From Deltaproteobacteria bacterium (lineage in GTDB: Bacteria > Myxococcota_A > Polyangia > Haliangiales > JADYYK01), in contig JADYYK010000100.1 in assembly GCA_020853705.1 (NCBI GenBank), positions 1-54,317 of the forward strand: a DNA stretch of 54,317 nucleotides. The letters run 5' to 3'. Shown piece after piece: positions 46,819 to 54,317 of the stretch (within the stretch, counting starts at the first letter, position 1; each line of letters opens with the position of its first letter). Under the pieces are notes generated by a model. It was not told the origin of the DNA, made no database searches, and saw only the letters and a list, made by a program, of their open reading frames with translations. The translations under genes were made by a program, and so were the position numbers.

Positions 46819-47493
46819 TCAGCGCCCGAGGACGAACGGGAACGTGAAGGTCATCGGGCCGCCGGTGCTGGCGCGGAAGCGCGCGCCGCGCACCAGCTGC
46901 GCGATGCACTTGCCGGTGGCGGCGTCCTTCAGCGGGGCCAGCACCTGGACCTCGGAGGGGCGGCCACTCGCGGCCACGGTGACACGGACGCGCACGCTGG
47001 CGCCGGCGCCGGTGCCGTCACGGTCGCAGCCCTTGACCCGGCCGCGCAGCGGCGACATCACCCTGATGATGTCGGTACGCGACAGCACATCAGGGGGCGC
47101 AGGCACCGGCGCTGGCGGTCGGTGGAACCCGGTGTCGACGCAGCCGCGGCCACAGGCGGGCGAGCTGGGATCGATGAGGCAGGTGATCTCGTCACAGCTC
47201 GTGCGCCGCGAGCCGGACAGCTTCAGCTTCGGCCGGGTGCCCTTGCCCTGCTGCTGTGCCACCTTGCTGGCGGCCTCCAGCCCACGCGCCAGGGCACGCG
47301 CCTCGGCCGCCGACTCGTCAGCCTCGGGCTCGCCGGCCTGAGCGGGCGCGGGGACCTCGTCGGCCGAGCCGGCCACCGGCGCACCCAGCACCAGCACCTG
47401 CGCCGGCTCGTCCTGACGAGGCACCACATCACAGCCGCCTCCCACGGCGGCCACCATCACGCACACCAGACCTCTGACGGCAGTCGCCCTCAC
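46819..47493 (-). CDS. AgmX/TonB-like C-terminal domain lipoprotein
   Basis: The 224-residue protein begins at a GTG giving MRATAVRGLVCVMVAAVGGGC, a lipoprotein signal (Cys21). The middle is Ala/Glu-rich. The C-terminus, VRVRVTVAASGRPSEVQVLA, then KCIAQLVRGARF and FTFPFVLGR, follows the AgmX/PglI-type domain of myxobacteria, which is related to TonB ends. Those domains occur in gliding-motility and other cell-envelope proteins. A Cys cluster (CDEITCLIDPSSPACGRGC) precedes it. It converges on tetR with one base between the stops. Confidence 0.7.
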   Translation of the reverse strand: MRATAVRGLVCVMVAAVGGGCDVVPRQDEPAQVLVLGAPVAGSADEVPAPAQAGEPEADESAAEARALARGLEAASKVAQQQGKGTRPKLKLSGSRRTSCDEITCLIDPSSPACGRGCVDTGFHRPPAPVPAPPDVLSRTDIIRVMSPLRGRVKGCDRDGTGAGASVRVRVTVAASGRPSEVQVLAPLKDAATGKCIAQLVRGARFRASTGGPMTFTFPFVLGR

Positions 47494-47620
47494 CAGCCGT
47501 TTCGACCCGCAGGCAGCGCCCCGGCTTGGCTCGCTCAGCTGGCCGGGGTGAAGGTGCCGGACATCCCTTGTGAGGTGGCGCAAACCGAACTGGAGGGGGG
47601 GACCGGTATACTGGTTGACC

Positions 47621-48550
47621 ATGAAGGCTCGTGCGCTCGTGCTGCTGCTCCTGGTCGCCGGCTGCGGCGGGGAGGACGTCCCCAGCGAGCTCCCGATGAC
47701 GACCGGTAGGGGGCGCTTCGCCATCGCCGGCCGCACCGAGAGCACCATCGAGGTGGTGGTCCCCGCCAGTCGTCCCGCGCGGCCGCCGCTGGTCCTGGCG
47801 TTCCACGGCACCGGCGGCGAGCCCCGGGACGCCATCAACGACTTCGACCTGGTCGCCAAGGCCGAGAGCCTCGGCTTCGTCGCCATCGCGCCGCGCGCCG
47901 GCTATCGCTCCGGCCGCCATCCGCCCGACGTCGATCACCCGCTCGACTGGGGCGGCTCGAGCTGGAACCTGTGGACACAGGGCCCCGACCAGAATGAGGA
48001 CCTCATCTACCTGCGCCGGCTGATCGACGAGGCCGCCGTGCGCTGGAACGTCGACACCACGCGCGTCTACACCATCGGCTTCTCGAACGGCGCCTTCTTC
48101 GCCTACTTCGCCGCCGCCTCGATGCCCGACCGCATCGCCGGCTTCGCCGAGAACAGCGGCGGCTGGATGAGCGACGCCTGCCCCACGCGCACCGATCTCG
48201 AGGGTACCTCGCTGAATCTCCTGATGACCGCCGGCGCGCCCGGGCAAGACCTGACCTGCGCCACCATCTTCGCCGACCCCATGTTCCCCGCCAGCTGCCG
48301 GCCGACCACGAGCAACAAGCTGCGCCCACCCGTCACCACCGGGCGGGTACCCTTCGGCTTCATCGGCCACTACAGCGTCGACGACGCGGTCTCCGTGGTG
48401 TGGTCCTGCGTGCTGGCCGACGCCCTCGGCGCCCGCGTCCAGACCCGCATCCGCGCCAGCGAGCCCGACGGCACCACCGGCCACTCGGTCATGCCCGCCT
48501 TCATCGACGACGCCTGGGCCTTCTTCGCCGGTCGCACCACGGCGCAGTGA
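47621..48550 (+). CDS. PHB depolymerase/feruloyl-esterase-like lipoprotein
   Basis: The 309-residue protein has the signal MKARALVLLLLVAGC (Cys15) and an alpha/beta-hydrolase fold of the LpqC/PhaZ type (COG3509). LVLAFHGTGGEPRDAIND is the oxyanion segment, YTIGFSNGAFFAYF holds the nucleophile Ser in G-F-S-N-G, and TTGHSVMPAF supplies the late His. These enzymes hydrolyse polyester or hydroxycinnamoyl esters outside the cell. The ATG at 47621 gives the full signal; a G-rich ribosome site lies upstream. Confidence 0.82.
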   Translation: MKARALVLLLLVAGCGGEDVPSELPMTTGRGRFAIAGRTESTIEVVVPASRPARPPLVLAFHGTGGEPRDAINDFDLVAKAESLGFVAIAPRAGYRSGRHPPDVDHPLDWGGSSWNLWTQGPDQNEDLIYLRRLIDEAAVRWNVDTTRVYTIGFSNGAFFAYFAAASMPDRIAGFAENSGGWMSDACPTRTDLEGTSLNLLMTAGAPGQDLTCATIFADPMFPASCRPTTSNKLRPPVTTGRVPFGFIGHYSVDDAVSVVWSCVLADALGARVQTRIRASEPDGTTGHSVMPAFIDDAWAFFAGRTTAQ

Positions 48551-48608
48551 GGCGCAGACCCCGAAGATCCCGGTCGCCTCCCGCCGCGTGAACAGGCAGC
48601 ATCAGCCC

Positions 48609-48881
48609 ATGCCCTGCGACACCTGCGCCGAGCTCGGCGACCGCAAGTACGCCTACCGCAAGGGCGGTCGCCCCGAGGACGACATCGACTTCCCGCCCGC
48701 CGCCGCCAAGCTCCGCCCGTTCGGCCGCGGCCACGACCACCGCGAGTGTCCGACCTGCGGCGATCTGTTCCACTACGACAGCACCCACGACTACTTCGTC
48801 AACGGCGACGAGGACGACGAGACCCTGACCCGCCTCGGCCCCGACCAGGCCGCCGAAGTGCGCGCCAAGGCCGCCCCCTGA
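48609..48881 (+). CDS. Small zinc-ribbon-like protein
   Basis: The 90-residue protein has two Cys pairs, CDTCAELG at the N-terminus and ECPTCGDLFHYDS in the middle, spaced like a zinc ribbon, and an acidic C-terminal part. No signal peptide is seen. The ATG at 48609 begins just before the first pair; an upstream GTG (48588) is also in frame. Function unknown. Confidence 0.7.
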   Translation: MPCDTCAELGDRKYAYRKGGRPEDDIDFPPAAAKLRPFGRGHDHRECPTCGDLFHYDSTHDYFVNGDEDDETLTRLGPDQAAEVRAKAAP

Positions 48882-48895
48882 CGCGGCCGCCCTGG

Positions 48896-49519
48896 TCAAC
48901 CGCGGCGGCGTGGGCGGGGCTGGCGGCCTCGCCGCAGCGTCCCGGCGCGCGCGCCCGCGAGGACGGTGCGCACCGCGAGGGTGAGCCAGGTCCGGTCCAT
49001 CCGGCGCGCCGCGCCGCGGGCGTCGACGATCGCGCGCACCAGGTCGAGGACGAGCTGCGCGTCGGTGCCCGGCGGTAACTCACCGCGATCGATGGCGCGC
49101 GTGACCATCGCCCGCCACTCGCCCCGCCGGGTCTCCACCGCGGCGCCGATGATGGCCTCGACCTCGGGGTTGAAGCGCTCATCGAGCAGCCGCGCCCAGG
49201 CTCGCCCGGCGACCTCGCGGCCGACGGTGAAGCGGCGCGCGAACGCCTCGAGAAGATCGCTCTCGAGCCGTCCGGTGTCGGGCAGCGGGCTCTCGCGCAG
49301 CGGTGTCCGCATGCGGTCCACCAGCGCCGTGACCAGCGCCGCGCGGCTGGGCCAGCGCCGATAGATCGTGGTCTTGTTGACCGCGGCCACCGACGCCACC
49401 TCGTCCATGCGCAGGCCGGCGTAGCCCGACCGCGCCAGCTCGCCGAGCGCGGCATCGAGCACGCGACGCACCACCCGATCGCTGCGCCCCCCGAGGACCC
49501 CCTGGGTGCGACGACGCAT
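48896..49519 (-). CDS. TetR-family transcriptional regulator
   Basis: The 207-residue protein has a TetR DNA-binding domain (VLDAALGELARSGYAGLRMD, then EVASVAAVNKTTIYRRWPSR) and a TetR_C-like ligand domain (WARLLDERFNPEVEAIIGAAV). It is divergent from a small membrane-protein gene; two matching dyads occupy the shared 119-base gap. It probably represses itself and that gene. The ligand is unknown; the family often responds to small lipophilic compounds. Confidence 0.9.
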   Translation of the reverse strand: MRRRTQGVLGGRSDRVVRRVLDAALGELARSGYAGLRMDEVASVAAVNKTTIYRRWPSRAALVTALVDRMRTPLRESPLPDTGRLESDLLEAFARRFTVGREVAGRAWARLLDERFNPEVEAIIGAAVETRRGEWRAMVTRAIDRGELPPGTDAQLVLDLVRAIVDARGAARRMDRTWLTLAVRTVLAGARAGTLRRGRQPRPRRRG

Positions 49520-49548
49520 GGGCCGGACGCTAGCACGCGCCTCCTCCA

Positions 49549-49571
49549 GAAGGCAACCAGCAGTTGCCTTC
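49549..49571. promoter_or_regulatory. TetR operator copy 1 (GGCAA-N7-TTGCC)
   Basis: GAAGGCAAC and GTTGCCTTC form a perfect 9-bp inverted repeat around a five-base CAGCA centre, 29 bases before the TetR start. It shares the GGCAA-N7-TTGCC core with the next site. Confidence 0.7.
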
Positions 49572-49601
49572 AGCGGCGAGCCGCGCTAGCCTGGCCGGGC
49601 T

Positions 49602-49624
49602 GATGGCAACTGCGGTTTGCCATC
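49602..49624. promoter_or_regulatory. TetR operator copy 2 (GGCAA-N7-TTGCC)
   Basis: GATGGCAA and TTGCCATC form a perfect 8-bp inverted repeat around seven bases, ending 14 bases before the ATG of the membrane-protein gene, so it would cover that gene's promoter or leader. The core and spacing equal those of copy 1, 53 bases upstream. Confidence 0.7.
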
Positions 49625-49638
49625 CGAAAGGAGCCTCG

Positions 49639-49968
49639 ATGTCCTGGTACCACGTCATCGCTTGGTTCTTCGGCGGCGCGTTCCTGGCCAACGCGACCCC
49701 GCACTTCATCGCCGGTGTCTCGGGGCGCCGGTTCCCCAGCCCGTTCGCGAAGCCGCCGTTCCGCGGGCTGTCGTCGCCCCTGGTCAACGTCCTCTACGCC
49801 CTGTGCAACCTCGCGGCGGCCTGGGCGCTGCTCGCCCTGGTCGGGAGCTTCGAGCCCAGGCGCGCGGCCCACTTCGCCATCGCGGCGGCCGGCTTCGGCC
49901 TCGCGTCGGTCAACGTGGCCCGCAGCCTGAGCAAGCTCCGCCGCGAGGTCAGCGCCACCGAGGTCTGA
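49639..49968 (+). CDS. Small integral membrane protein, likely TetR target
   Basis: The 109-residue protein has about three hydrophobic segments (WYHVIAWFFGGAFLANATPHF, LVNVLYALCNLAAAWALLALV, HFAIAAAGFGLASVNVA) and a basic end. AAAGGAG lies 5 bases before the ATG at 49639, a strong ribosome site that fixes the start. It is divergent from the TetR gene with a dyad just before its leader, so it is the likely regulated gene. Function unknown; HFIAGVSGRRFPSPFAKPP is a conserved-looking loop. Confidence 0.8.
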   Translation: MSWYHVIAWFFGGAFLANATPHFIAGVSGRRFPSPFAKPPFRGLSSPLVNVLYALCNLAAAWALLALVGSFEPRRAAHFAIAAAGFGLASVNVARSLSKLRREVSATEV

Positions 49969-49984
49969 CCCCGGCCGCGCTGCG

Positions 49985-52900
49985 TCAGGTCGCGGGGCCG
50001 CGGAAGCGGACCGTCACGTCGGGCTCGTAGCGCACCTTGTCGGCCTCGGGGTCGGCGCCGCGGCTGGAGTTCTCGGACTTGGGCAGGATGCGCAGGTTCT
50101 TGCTGCGGCCGCCCTTCTGCTCGCCGTTGTAGAAGTCGCGGCGCTCGTCCTGGGTCTGCTTGTGGCCGTGAGCGTTCCAGTGCTCGCCGACGGTGTGCTT
50201 CTCGTGATCGATGGTCGGCTGCTCGGCCTTGTCGTCATAGATCCAGTAGTAGGTCTGCGTGCTCGGCGACCGGGCCTTGTCGTAGTACCAGTACAGGTTC
50301 CTGGCCTTCACGCGCGGGGCCGCCTTGCGGAAGGCGTCCTCGATCTCGGTCACGCCCTGCTTGGCCATGCCGTTGAGCTGCGCCCAGTACTCGCGGATCT
50401 GGTCGCGCGTCAGCTCCTGCGGCTTGATCTCGCCGTGGCGCCACTCGTAGGTGCCGCCGCGGTAGCTCGAGCCGTACATCTTCTGGCGGATGTTGACCGA
50501 GCCACGCGCGTCCTTGATGAGCAACAGGCGCCCCGGCTCGAGGACCGCCCAGCGGGTGTCCCAGGGTCGCTCGGGCCGGTGCTTGATGCCGAGCAGGCGC
50601 TTGCCGATGGCGTCGACGTCCGAGCCCAGCGCCCCGTAGCGCGCCTCCTGCGCGTCGTAGTCGTCGGGGAACGTCGCCACCACCTTGGCCAGCTTGCCCT
50701 CGGCGGCCTTGACCTTGTTCTCCACCCAGTCGATGTCGGTCTCGTACTCGGTGAGCTTGCCGCGGTAGCCCTTCAAGGTCGCGATGCCGGCCGTGCGCTC
50801 GAGCTCGTCCTCGACCCAGGTGCGCTCCCGGGCGACCGGCCGGATCTGGTCATCGAGGCGCTTGGCGATGGCGCGCCGCGCCGCCTCGGCCTTCCTGGCG
50901 TCGCCCTGCTTGGCTGGCTTGCTGTCCTTCTTGCCGCCGCCGCCCGCCGTCGCCATCGCGGCGGCGCCGCTGCCATCGTCGATCGGCCGCGCCAGCTGGC
51001 CGGTCTCGAGCGCCGTGGTGAAGCGATCGGCCTCCTTGCCGAGTTCGCGGAAGGCGCGCTGACCGCTGCCGCGGGTCGCGGCCTCGTGGTTGGTCATCGC
51101 ATCCTGGACCTCGCTGCGGATGCGCCGATCCAGGTTGCGCAGCCCAACGGCAGCCTTGCCCAGCGTCTCTCCGTGCTCGGCCACGCGGGCCGCGTAGCCG
51201 CCGGTCGAGCGCTTCTCCTCGTCGCGCGCGAAGGTCTGCTCGCGCGTCAGCACCTGGTGCGCCAGCTCGACCTTGGCGCGGGCGGCGTCCTTGTCGCTGC
51301 CCAGGGTGTCGTTGTGGATGTCCTTGCGCAGGTCCTCGTCGAGGCTGTGGTCGTCGCCCTGCACCTTGGGCAGCTTGGCCCCGTCGAACAGCCCCTGGAA
51401 CCAGCCCTTGTCGGGCTTGCCGAGGCCGAGCGGCTGCAGCGCCGAGCCGCCGCCGAGGCCCTCGATGGTCCAGCCCATGTGCAGGTCGTGCCCGCCAGTG
51501 TGATGGAAGATGACCCACTCGTAGCGCTTGGTCTCGTGCTTCCAGCGCGGCGGCTTGGGCACCCACCCGCCGATGAAGGGCCAGGACGCGACCTCCTCGA
51601 ACAGCGCCTCGATGGGCCTGGGCAGCCCCAGCTCGAGCATGAACTTGATGCCGGCGCTGGCCTTGATGTCCCACCCGAAGCCGAGATCGCCGGTCACCTT
51701 GTCGAGCGACGGGATGCGCGGCCGACCGCCGCTCATCATGAACTCGCCCTCCCAGCTGGTCTTTCCGTGTGCCTTGGCGCTGCCCTCGAAGCGGACGTCG
51801 GCCTCGAAGCCGGCCTTGATGGTCTCCATCAGGAGGTCGACGTGGCCCTTGAGCTTGACCCCGCTGGCGATCTGGGCCTCGGCGTTCACCAGGGCGAGCA
51901 CCTTGCCGCGGTGATCCATACCCTCCATCTCGCCACACAGCACATCAGGGCGATCATCGTCGAGCTGCTGGTGGTCGTAGAGGAACGCGCCCGCGCGGCC
52001 GCTGACCGCGGCGCTGGCGTAGAGCCCGAAGTCGAGATCGAAGCCGAGCGGGATGCCGGCGATCTCGAGCGAGCCGTCGGCCAGCCGGATCTTCCGCTCC
52101 GGCGTGGTGAAGCTCTCGGCGAAGCCGTTCCTGTACAGCTCCTGGGTATAGGCGTCCTCCCACTCGGGCGCCGGGCACACACCGGTCGCGCGATCGAGCC
52201 GCTGGTTGAAGCGCTTGACCCAGTCCCGGTACTCGCGGACGCTGGTCGGGAAGCGCGCGACGCGCAGCCCGACCGGCGCCACCAGCCGCGGCGCCGCAGC
52301 GTCGTCAGGCGTGATGAGGCGGCGCTCGCCCGCGCTGGCGCCTTCGCCCGCGCTGGCGCCTTCGCCCGTGCCGGCGCCTTCGCCCGCGCCGACCCCGACC
52401 GCGCGCTCGGCCAGCCGGTCGGCGGCGACCTCGTCGGCGTCGTGCGGCTCGGAGATGGCGAGGTCACCGGTGACCGCCGCGTCGCCCTGCTGCACGGTGT
52501 GGGCGACCTCGTGGGCGATGAGGTGGCGCCCGGACGTGCTCACGGGGTCGAAGCGACCGGCGGCGAAGAAGATGTCCTGGCCGACCGCGAACGCCTCCGC
52601 CGCCACGGCGCTGGCCGCGCTCGCCGCCGCGGCGTCGGTGTGCACCCGCACCCGCGACAGGTCGGCGCCCATGGCGCGCTCCAGCCCCTGGCGCAGCGGC
52701 TGCGGCAGCGGCGCGCCCGCGCTGCGCGCCGCCAGCCTCTCCAGCTCGACGCGCGTGATCTTGCCCGGCGTGCCGGTGGCGCGGCGTCGCAGCACCGGCT
52801 GGGTCAGCGAGGTGTAGCGCCCCGGCTCGCGCGCGGACACCGCGGCCTGCGCCGGCTCCGCCTCCGCCTCGAGCACCTCCTGCCGCCGCTGATACAGCAC
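49985..52900 (-). CDS. DUF4157 N-terminal, HNH-nuclease-like C-terminal polymorphic effector
   Basis: About 971 residues. The N-terminal DUF4157 domain (residues 60-175) has LERAMGADLSRVRVHTDAAA, FAVGQDIFFAAGRFD and LIAHEVAHTVQQ (HExxH, 130-134). A Gly/Glu/Ala repeat linker follows, then a long middle region with a helical, basic part. The C-terminal 77 residues carry an HNH-type pattern: PTIDHEKHTVGEHWNAHG (Asp-His near 898-899, HWN 907-909), DERRDFYN and NLRILPKSENSSRG. This matches the DH...HWN...FYN...SxxNSS layout of nuclease toxins. DUF4157 is typical of cargo of contractile injection systems, so a delivered nuclease is the best reading; no immunity gene was identified. The GTG at 52900 is tentative; an ATG at 53062 adds sequence that does not look coding. 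Confidence 0.8.
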   Translation of the reverse strand: MLYQRRQEVLEAEAEPAQAAVSAREPGRYTSLTQPVLRRRATGTPGKITRVELERLAARSAGAPLPQPLRQGLERAMGADLSRVRVHTDAAAASAASAVAAEAFAVGQDIFFAAGRFDPVSTSGRHLIAHEVAHTVQQGDAAVTGDLAISEPHDADEVAADRLAERAVGVGAGEGAGTGEGASAGEGASAGERRLITPDDAAAPRLVAPVGLRVARFPTSVREYRDWVKRFNQRLDRATGVCPAPEWEDAYTQELYRNGFAESFTTPERKIRLADGSLEIAGIPLGFDLDFGLYASAAVSGRAGAFLYDHQQLDDDRPDVLCGEMEGMDHRGKVLALVNAEAQIASGVKLKGHVDLLMETIKAGFEADVRFEGSAKAHGKTSWEGEFMMSGGRPRIPSLDKVTGDLGFGWDIKASAGIKFMLELGLPRPIEALFEEVASWPFIGGWVPKPPRWKHETKRYEWVIFHHTGGHDLHMGWTIEGLGGGSALQPLGLGKPDKGWFQGLFDGAKLPKVQGDDHSLDEDLRKDIHNDTLGSDKDAARAKVELAHQVLTREQTFARDEEKRSTGGYAARVAEHGETLGKAAVGLRNLDRRIRSEVQDAMTNHEAATRGSGQRAFRELGKEADRFTTALETGQLARPIDDGSGAAAMATAGGGGKKDSKPAKQGDARKAEAARRAIAKRLDDQIRPVARERTWVEDELERTAGIATLKGYRGKLTEYETDIDWVENKVKAAEGKLAKVVATFPDDYDAQEARYGALGSDVDAIGKRLLGIKHRPERPWDTRWAVLEPGRLLLIKDARGSVNIRQKMYGSSYRGGTYEWRHGEIKPQELTRDQIREYWAQLNGMAKQGVTEIEDAFRKAAPRVKARNLYWYYDKARSPSTQTYYWIYDDKAEQPTIDHEKHTVGEHWNAHGHKQTQDERRDFYNGEQKGGRSKNLRILPKSENSSRGADPEADKVRYEPDVTVRFRGPAT
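52328..52390. repeat. 18-bp coding tandem repeat in the effector linker
   Basis: Three full copies and a partial fourth of an 18-base unit (GCCCGCGCTGGCGCCTTC and variants) encode repeats of six residues (EGASAG) between the DUF4157 domain and the middle region. Confidence 0.8.
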
Positions 52901-53167
52901 ACGGCAGACGATTGCAGCGCCAATGCCAGCGCCATCTTCTTCAGATTTCGCCCACCTGCCATGGCCCGCCCCTGGACCAAGCCCAGGCCGAGGTCCAGGC
53001 CGGTCCAGCCCCCTGCGGCAGTTCGTTCGTGCGCCAAGACCGCCAGGGCCTCTTGCCACCAATCGCCGCTTCGCTGGAGCGGCCCGTGTGGCAATACTCC
53101 GCAGATGGGCGGGGCGCCGAGCCGCGGGCGCCCTCTACGCCCTCTGCTGGAGCGGAGTCGAGACTGC

Positions 53168-54316
53168 TCAGGTGTATTGCCAGAACATGCTCGGGCGGTT
53201 GCCTTCGCCGTTCCAGAACACCATGACGCAACCGGCCAGGCCGGCCTCTTCCCAGGACTCGTCGAGGCGGATGCGATCGAAGTCGAGCTGCATGATGTAG
53301 CCCGTGGGTTCGCGCACGGCGGACTGGACCCAGCTGGGGAGGCCGCCGCGCTTGCTGAACGTGCTGCCGGCTTGCAGCCCACTGCCGCTGCCGAGCAGGG
53401 CGTCGAGGGCGGCGCCGAGGGCGAGGTCACGTTCGACGAGGGGGGCCATGCGGGCCTCGTCGATCTCGCCCAGCTTGGCCTGGATGGCGATGGGGCGCGG
53501 CGGCATCACCGGGACGCCCTCGGGGGCTGGCGTCTCGGGGCTGGCCAGCTCGGCGGCGGTCAGGAAGACGGCCTCGTTCTGGTCCTGCTCGTCTTCGTCG
53601 TCCTCGGTGGCAGTGCCGCTGGTGACGCAGAACAGCGCCACTGCGGCGTAGCCGGGGACCAGGTCGCCGGTCTCGAGTTGCAGGAGGAACCCCATGTGCT
53701 CGTCGCGGCAGCGCGGCCAGCGCTCGACCGCGAGGCCATTGGGGAGGCCGCCGAGACGGCCGGCAATCACCGGGGGCGCCTTGTCCTCCTGCTCCTCGCC
53801 GTCGCCGTCCTCCTCCTCTTCGTCCTCATCTGCGTCTTCATCTTCGTCTTCCTCGTCGTCGCCGCCCTCGGCCGCGAGGACGTCGATCTCCTGGCTCCAG
53901 GCGCATGCCATGGAACGCAGGGCGTCGCCGTCGAGCTCGAGCGCGTGACGATAGCCGTCGGCGACGCGGGCCGCCTCCTGGCGGGTGGCCTCGGCGAGCG
54001 CCGCCTCAGCGGAGCCGAGATCACTGGTCTCGGTGCGCGGCGCGGCCAGTGGCCCGACGCTGATCTCGAGCTGGCTGCCGAGGACGCGATAGCCCCAGCT
54101 CTGCGCGCCAGCATCGGTGACGCGGTAGAGGACGGCGCCTGGTGGGGGCGGCGGCACGGGCGAAGGAATGCTGCGCATGCCGAGTGCCTGCGCGGCGGCA
54201 AAGGCGGGCGCCAGGTCGAGCGCGAAGGTGCCCCAGCGGTCCTCCTTGTCTTGCCCCAGCAGCCTGAGGTTCTCGGCGTCGAACGCGCAGGTCTCGTGCA
54301 GGGACTTCCAGGTCAC
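53168..54316 (-). CDS. DUF1963-like acidic protein, start at or beyond the window edge
   Basis: The 382-residue frame reaches the window edge; its first codon at 54316 is GTG, so it may continue upstream. The two halves each carry a strand pattern like the DUF1963 (YwqG) family: MGFLLQLETGDLVPGYAAVALF and GYIMQLDFDRIRLDE, then LAGCVMVFWN. A very acidic block (DDEEDEDEDADEDEEEE, near residue 155) lies between. Function unknown. The 267 bases between its stop (53168) and the effector start hold no convincing gene. Confidence 0.65.
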   Translation of the reverse strand: MTWKSLHETCAFDAENLRLLGQDKEDRWGTFALDLAPAFAAAQALGMRSIPSPVPPPPPGAVLYRVTDAGAQSWGYRVLGSQLEISVGPLAAPRTETSDLGSAEAALAEATRQEAARVADGYRHALELDGDALRSMACAWSQEIDVLAAEGGDDEEDEDEDADEDEEEEDGDGEEQEDKAPPVIAGRLGGLPNGLAVERWPRCRDEHMGFLLQLETGDLVPGYAAVALFCVTSGTATEDDEDEQDQNEAVFLTAAELASPETPAPEGVPVMPPRPIAIQAKLGEIDEARMAPLVERDLALGAALDALLGSGSGLQAGSTFSKRGGLPSWVQSAVREPTGYIMQLDFDRIRLDESWEEAGLAGCVMVFWNGEGNRPSMFWQYT

Positions 54317-54317
54317 C

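Noticed and set aside
52804..52962. Small minus-strand frame starting MAGGRNLKKMALALALQ
   Set aside because: It looks like a signal peptide at first but then becomes an arginine run and lies over the start of the DUF4157 gene in another frame.
52901..53062. Upstream extension of the DUF4157-HNH gene to an ATG
   Set aside because: The added 54 residues (Gly/Pro/Arg-rich) have no feature of the family and no ribosome site was seen.

Overview
The window is a very GC-rich bacterial chromosome segment with tightly packed genes on both strands. The content points to Myxococcota, probably a Polyangia/Nannocystis/Haliangium-type myxobacterium. The evidence is a MYXO-CTERM-like sorting tail (39721-40971), many small cysteine-rich or glycine-rich lipoproteins, a serine/threonine kinase fused to an AAA ATPase, a myxobacterial-type sigma-70 factor, an AgmX/TonB-like C-terminal domain, and two DUF4157 (eCIS-associated) proteins. 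No rRNA, tRNA, insertion sequence, CRISPR array or replication origin was seen.

Layout. 1-7.1 kb: a possible gene tail, a membrane glycosyltransferase divergent from a TDP2-like phosphodiesterase, a secreted protein, a flavodoxin-membrane fusion, a frameshifted remnant, and two lipoproteins, one a 693-residue beta-propeller. 7.2-14.2 kb: a DUF4157 metallopeptidase-like protein, a LysR regulator divergent from an F420/NADP-oxidoreductase-like gene, a methyltransferase, an aspartoacylase-like hydrolase and a polyglycine lipoprotein. 14.2-18.3 kb: a 1248-residue surface lipoprotein with EGF-like repeats followed by six 123-residue repeats of exactly equal length, then a non-coding array of eight palindromic units of about 27 bp.

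18.4-25.8 kb: a compact clade II type nitrous oxide reductase operon, nosZ - nosB/nosD fusion - nosF - nosY - nosL - tetraheme cytochrome c. Most of its genes overlap by 1-4 bases. It should reduce N2O to N2 in the periplasm: NosZ carries the copper centres, NosDFY and NosL supply maturation and copper, and the cytochrome is the likely electron donor.

25.8-31 kb: DUF3592 and SDR genes, a lipoprotein, a decayed gene end, a Wzz-like protein, a HEAT-like protein and an outer-membrane barrel. 31-35.6 kb: a kinase-ATPase (apparent CTG start) divergent from a sigma factor (apparent TTG start). 35.7-42.2 kb: an alpha/beta hydrolase with Cys at the nucleophile position, a DUF2461 protein, lipoproteins, a Ycf48-like propeller and a DUF1460 protein. 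42.2-45.3 kb: malate:quinone oxidoreductase followed by translationally coupled, separate LigD-type ligase and polymerase genes. 45.3-50 kb: two TetR regulators, each next to clear dyad operators and a likely target gene. 50-54.3 kb: a 971-residue DUF4157 protein ending in an HNH-like nuclease domain, then a DUF1963-like acidic protein at the window edge.

Start sites are often GTG or TTG and were chosen from Shine-Dalgarno spacing, signal peptides and neighbour overlaps. All function calls rest on motif recognition only; no database search was run.
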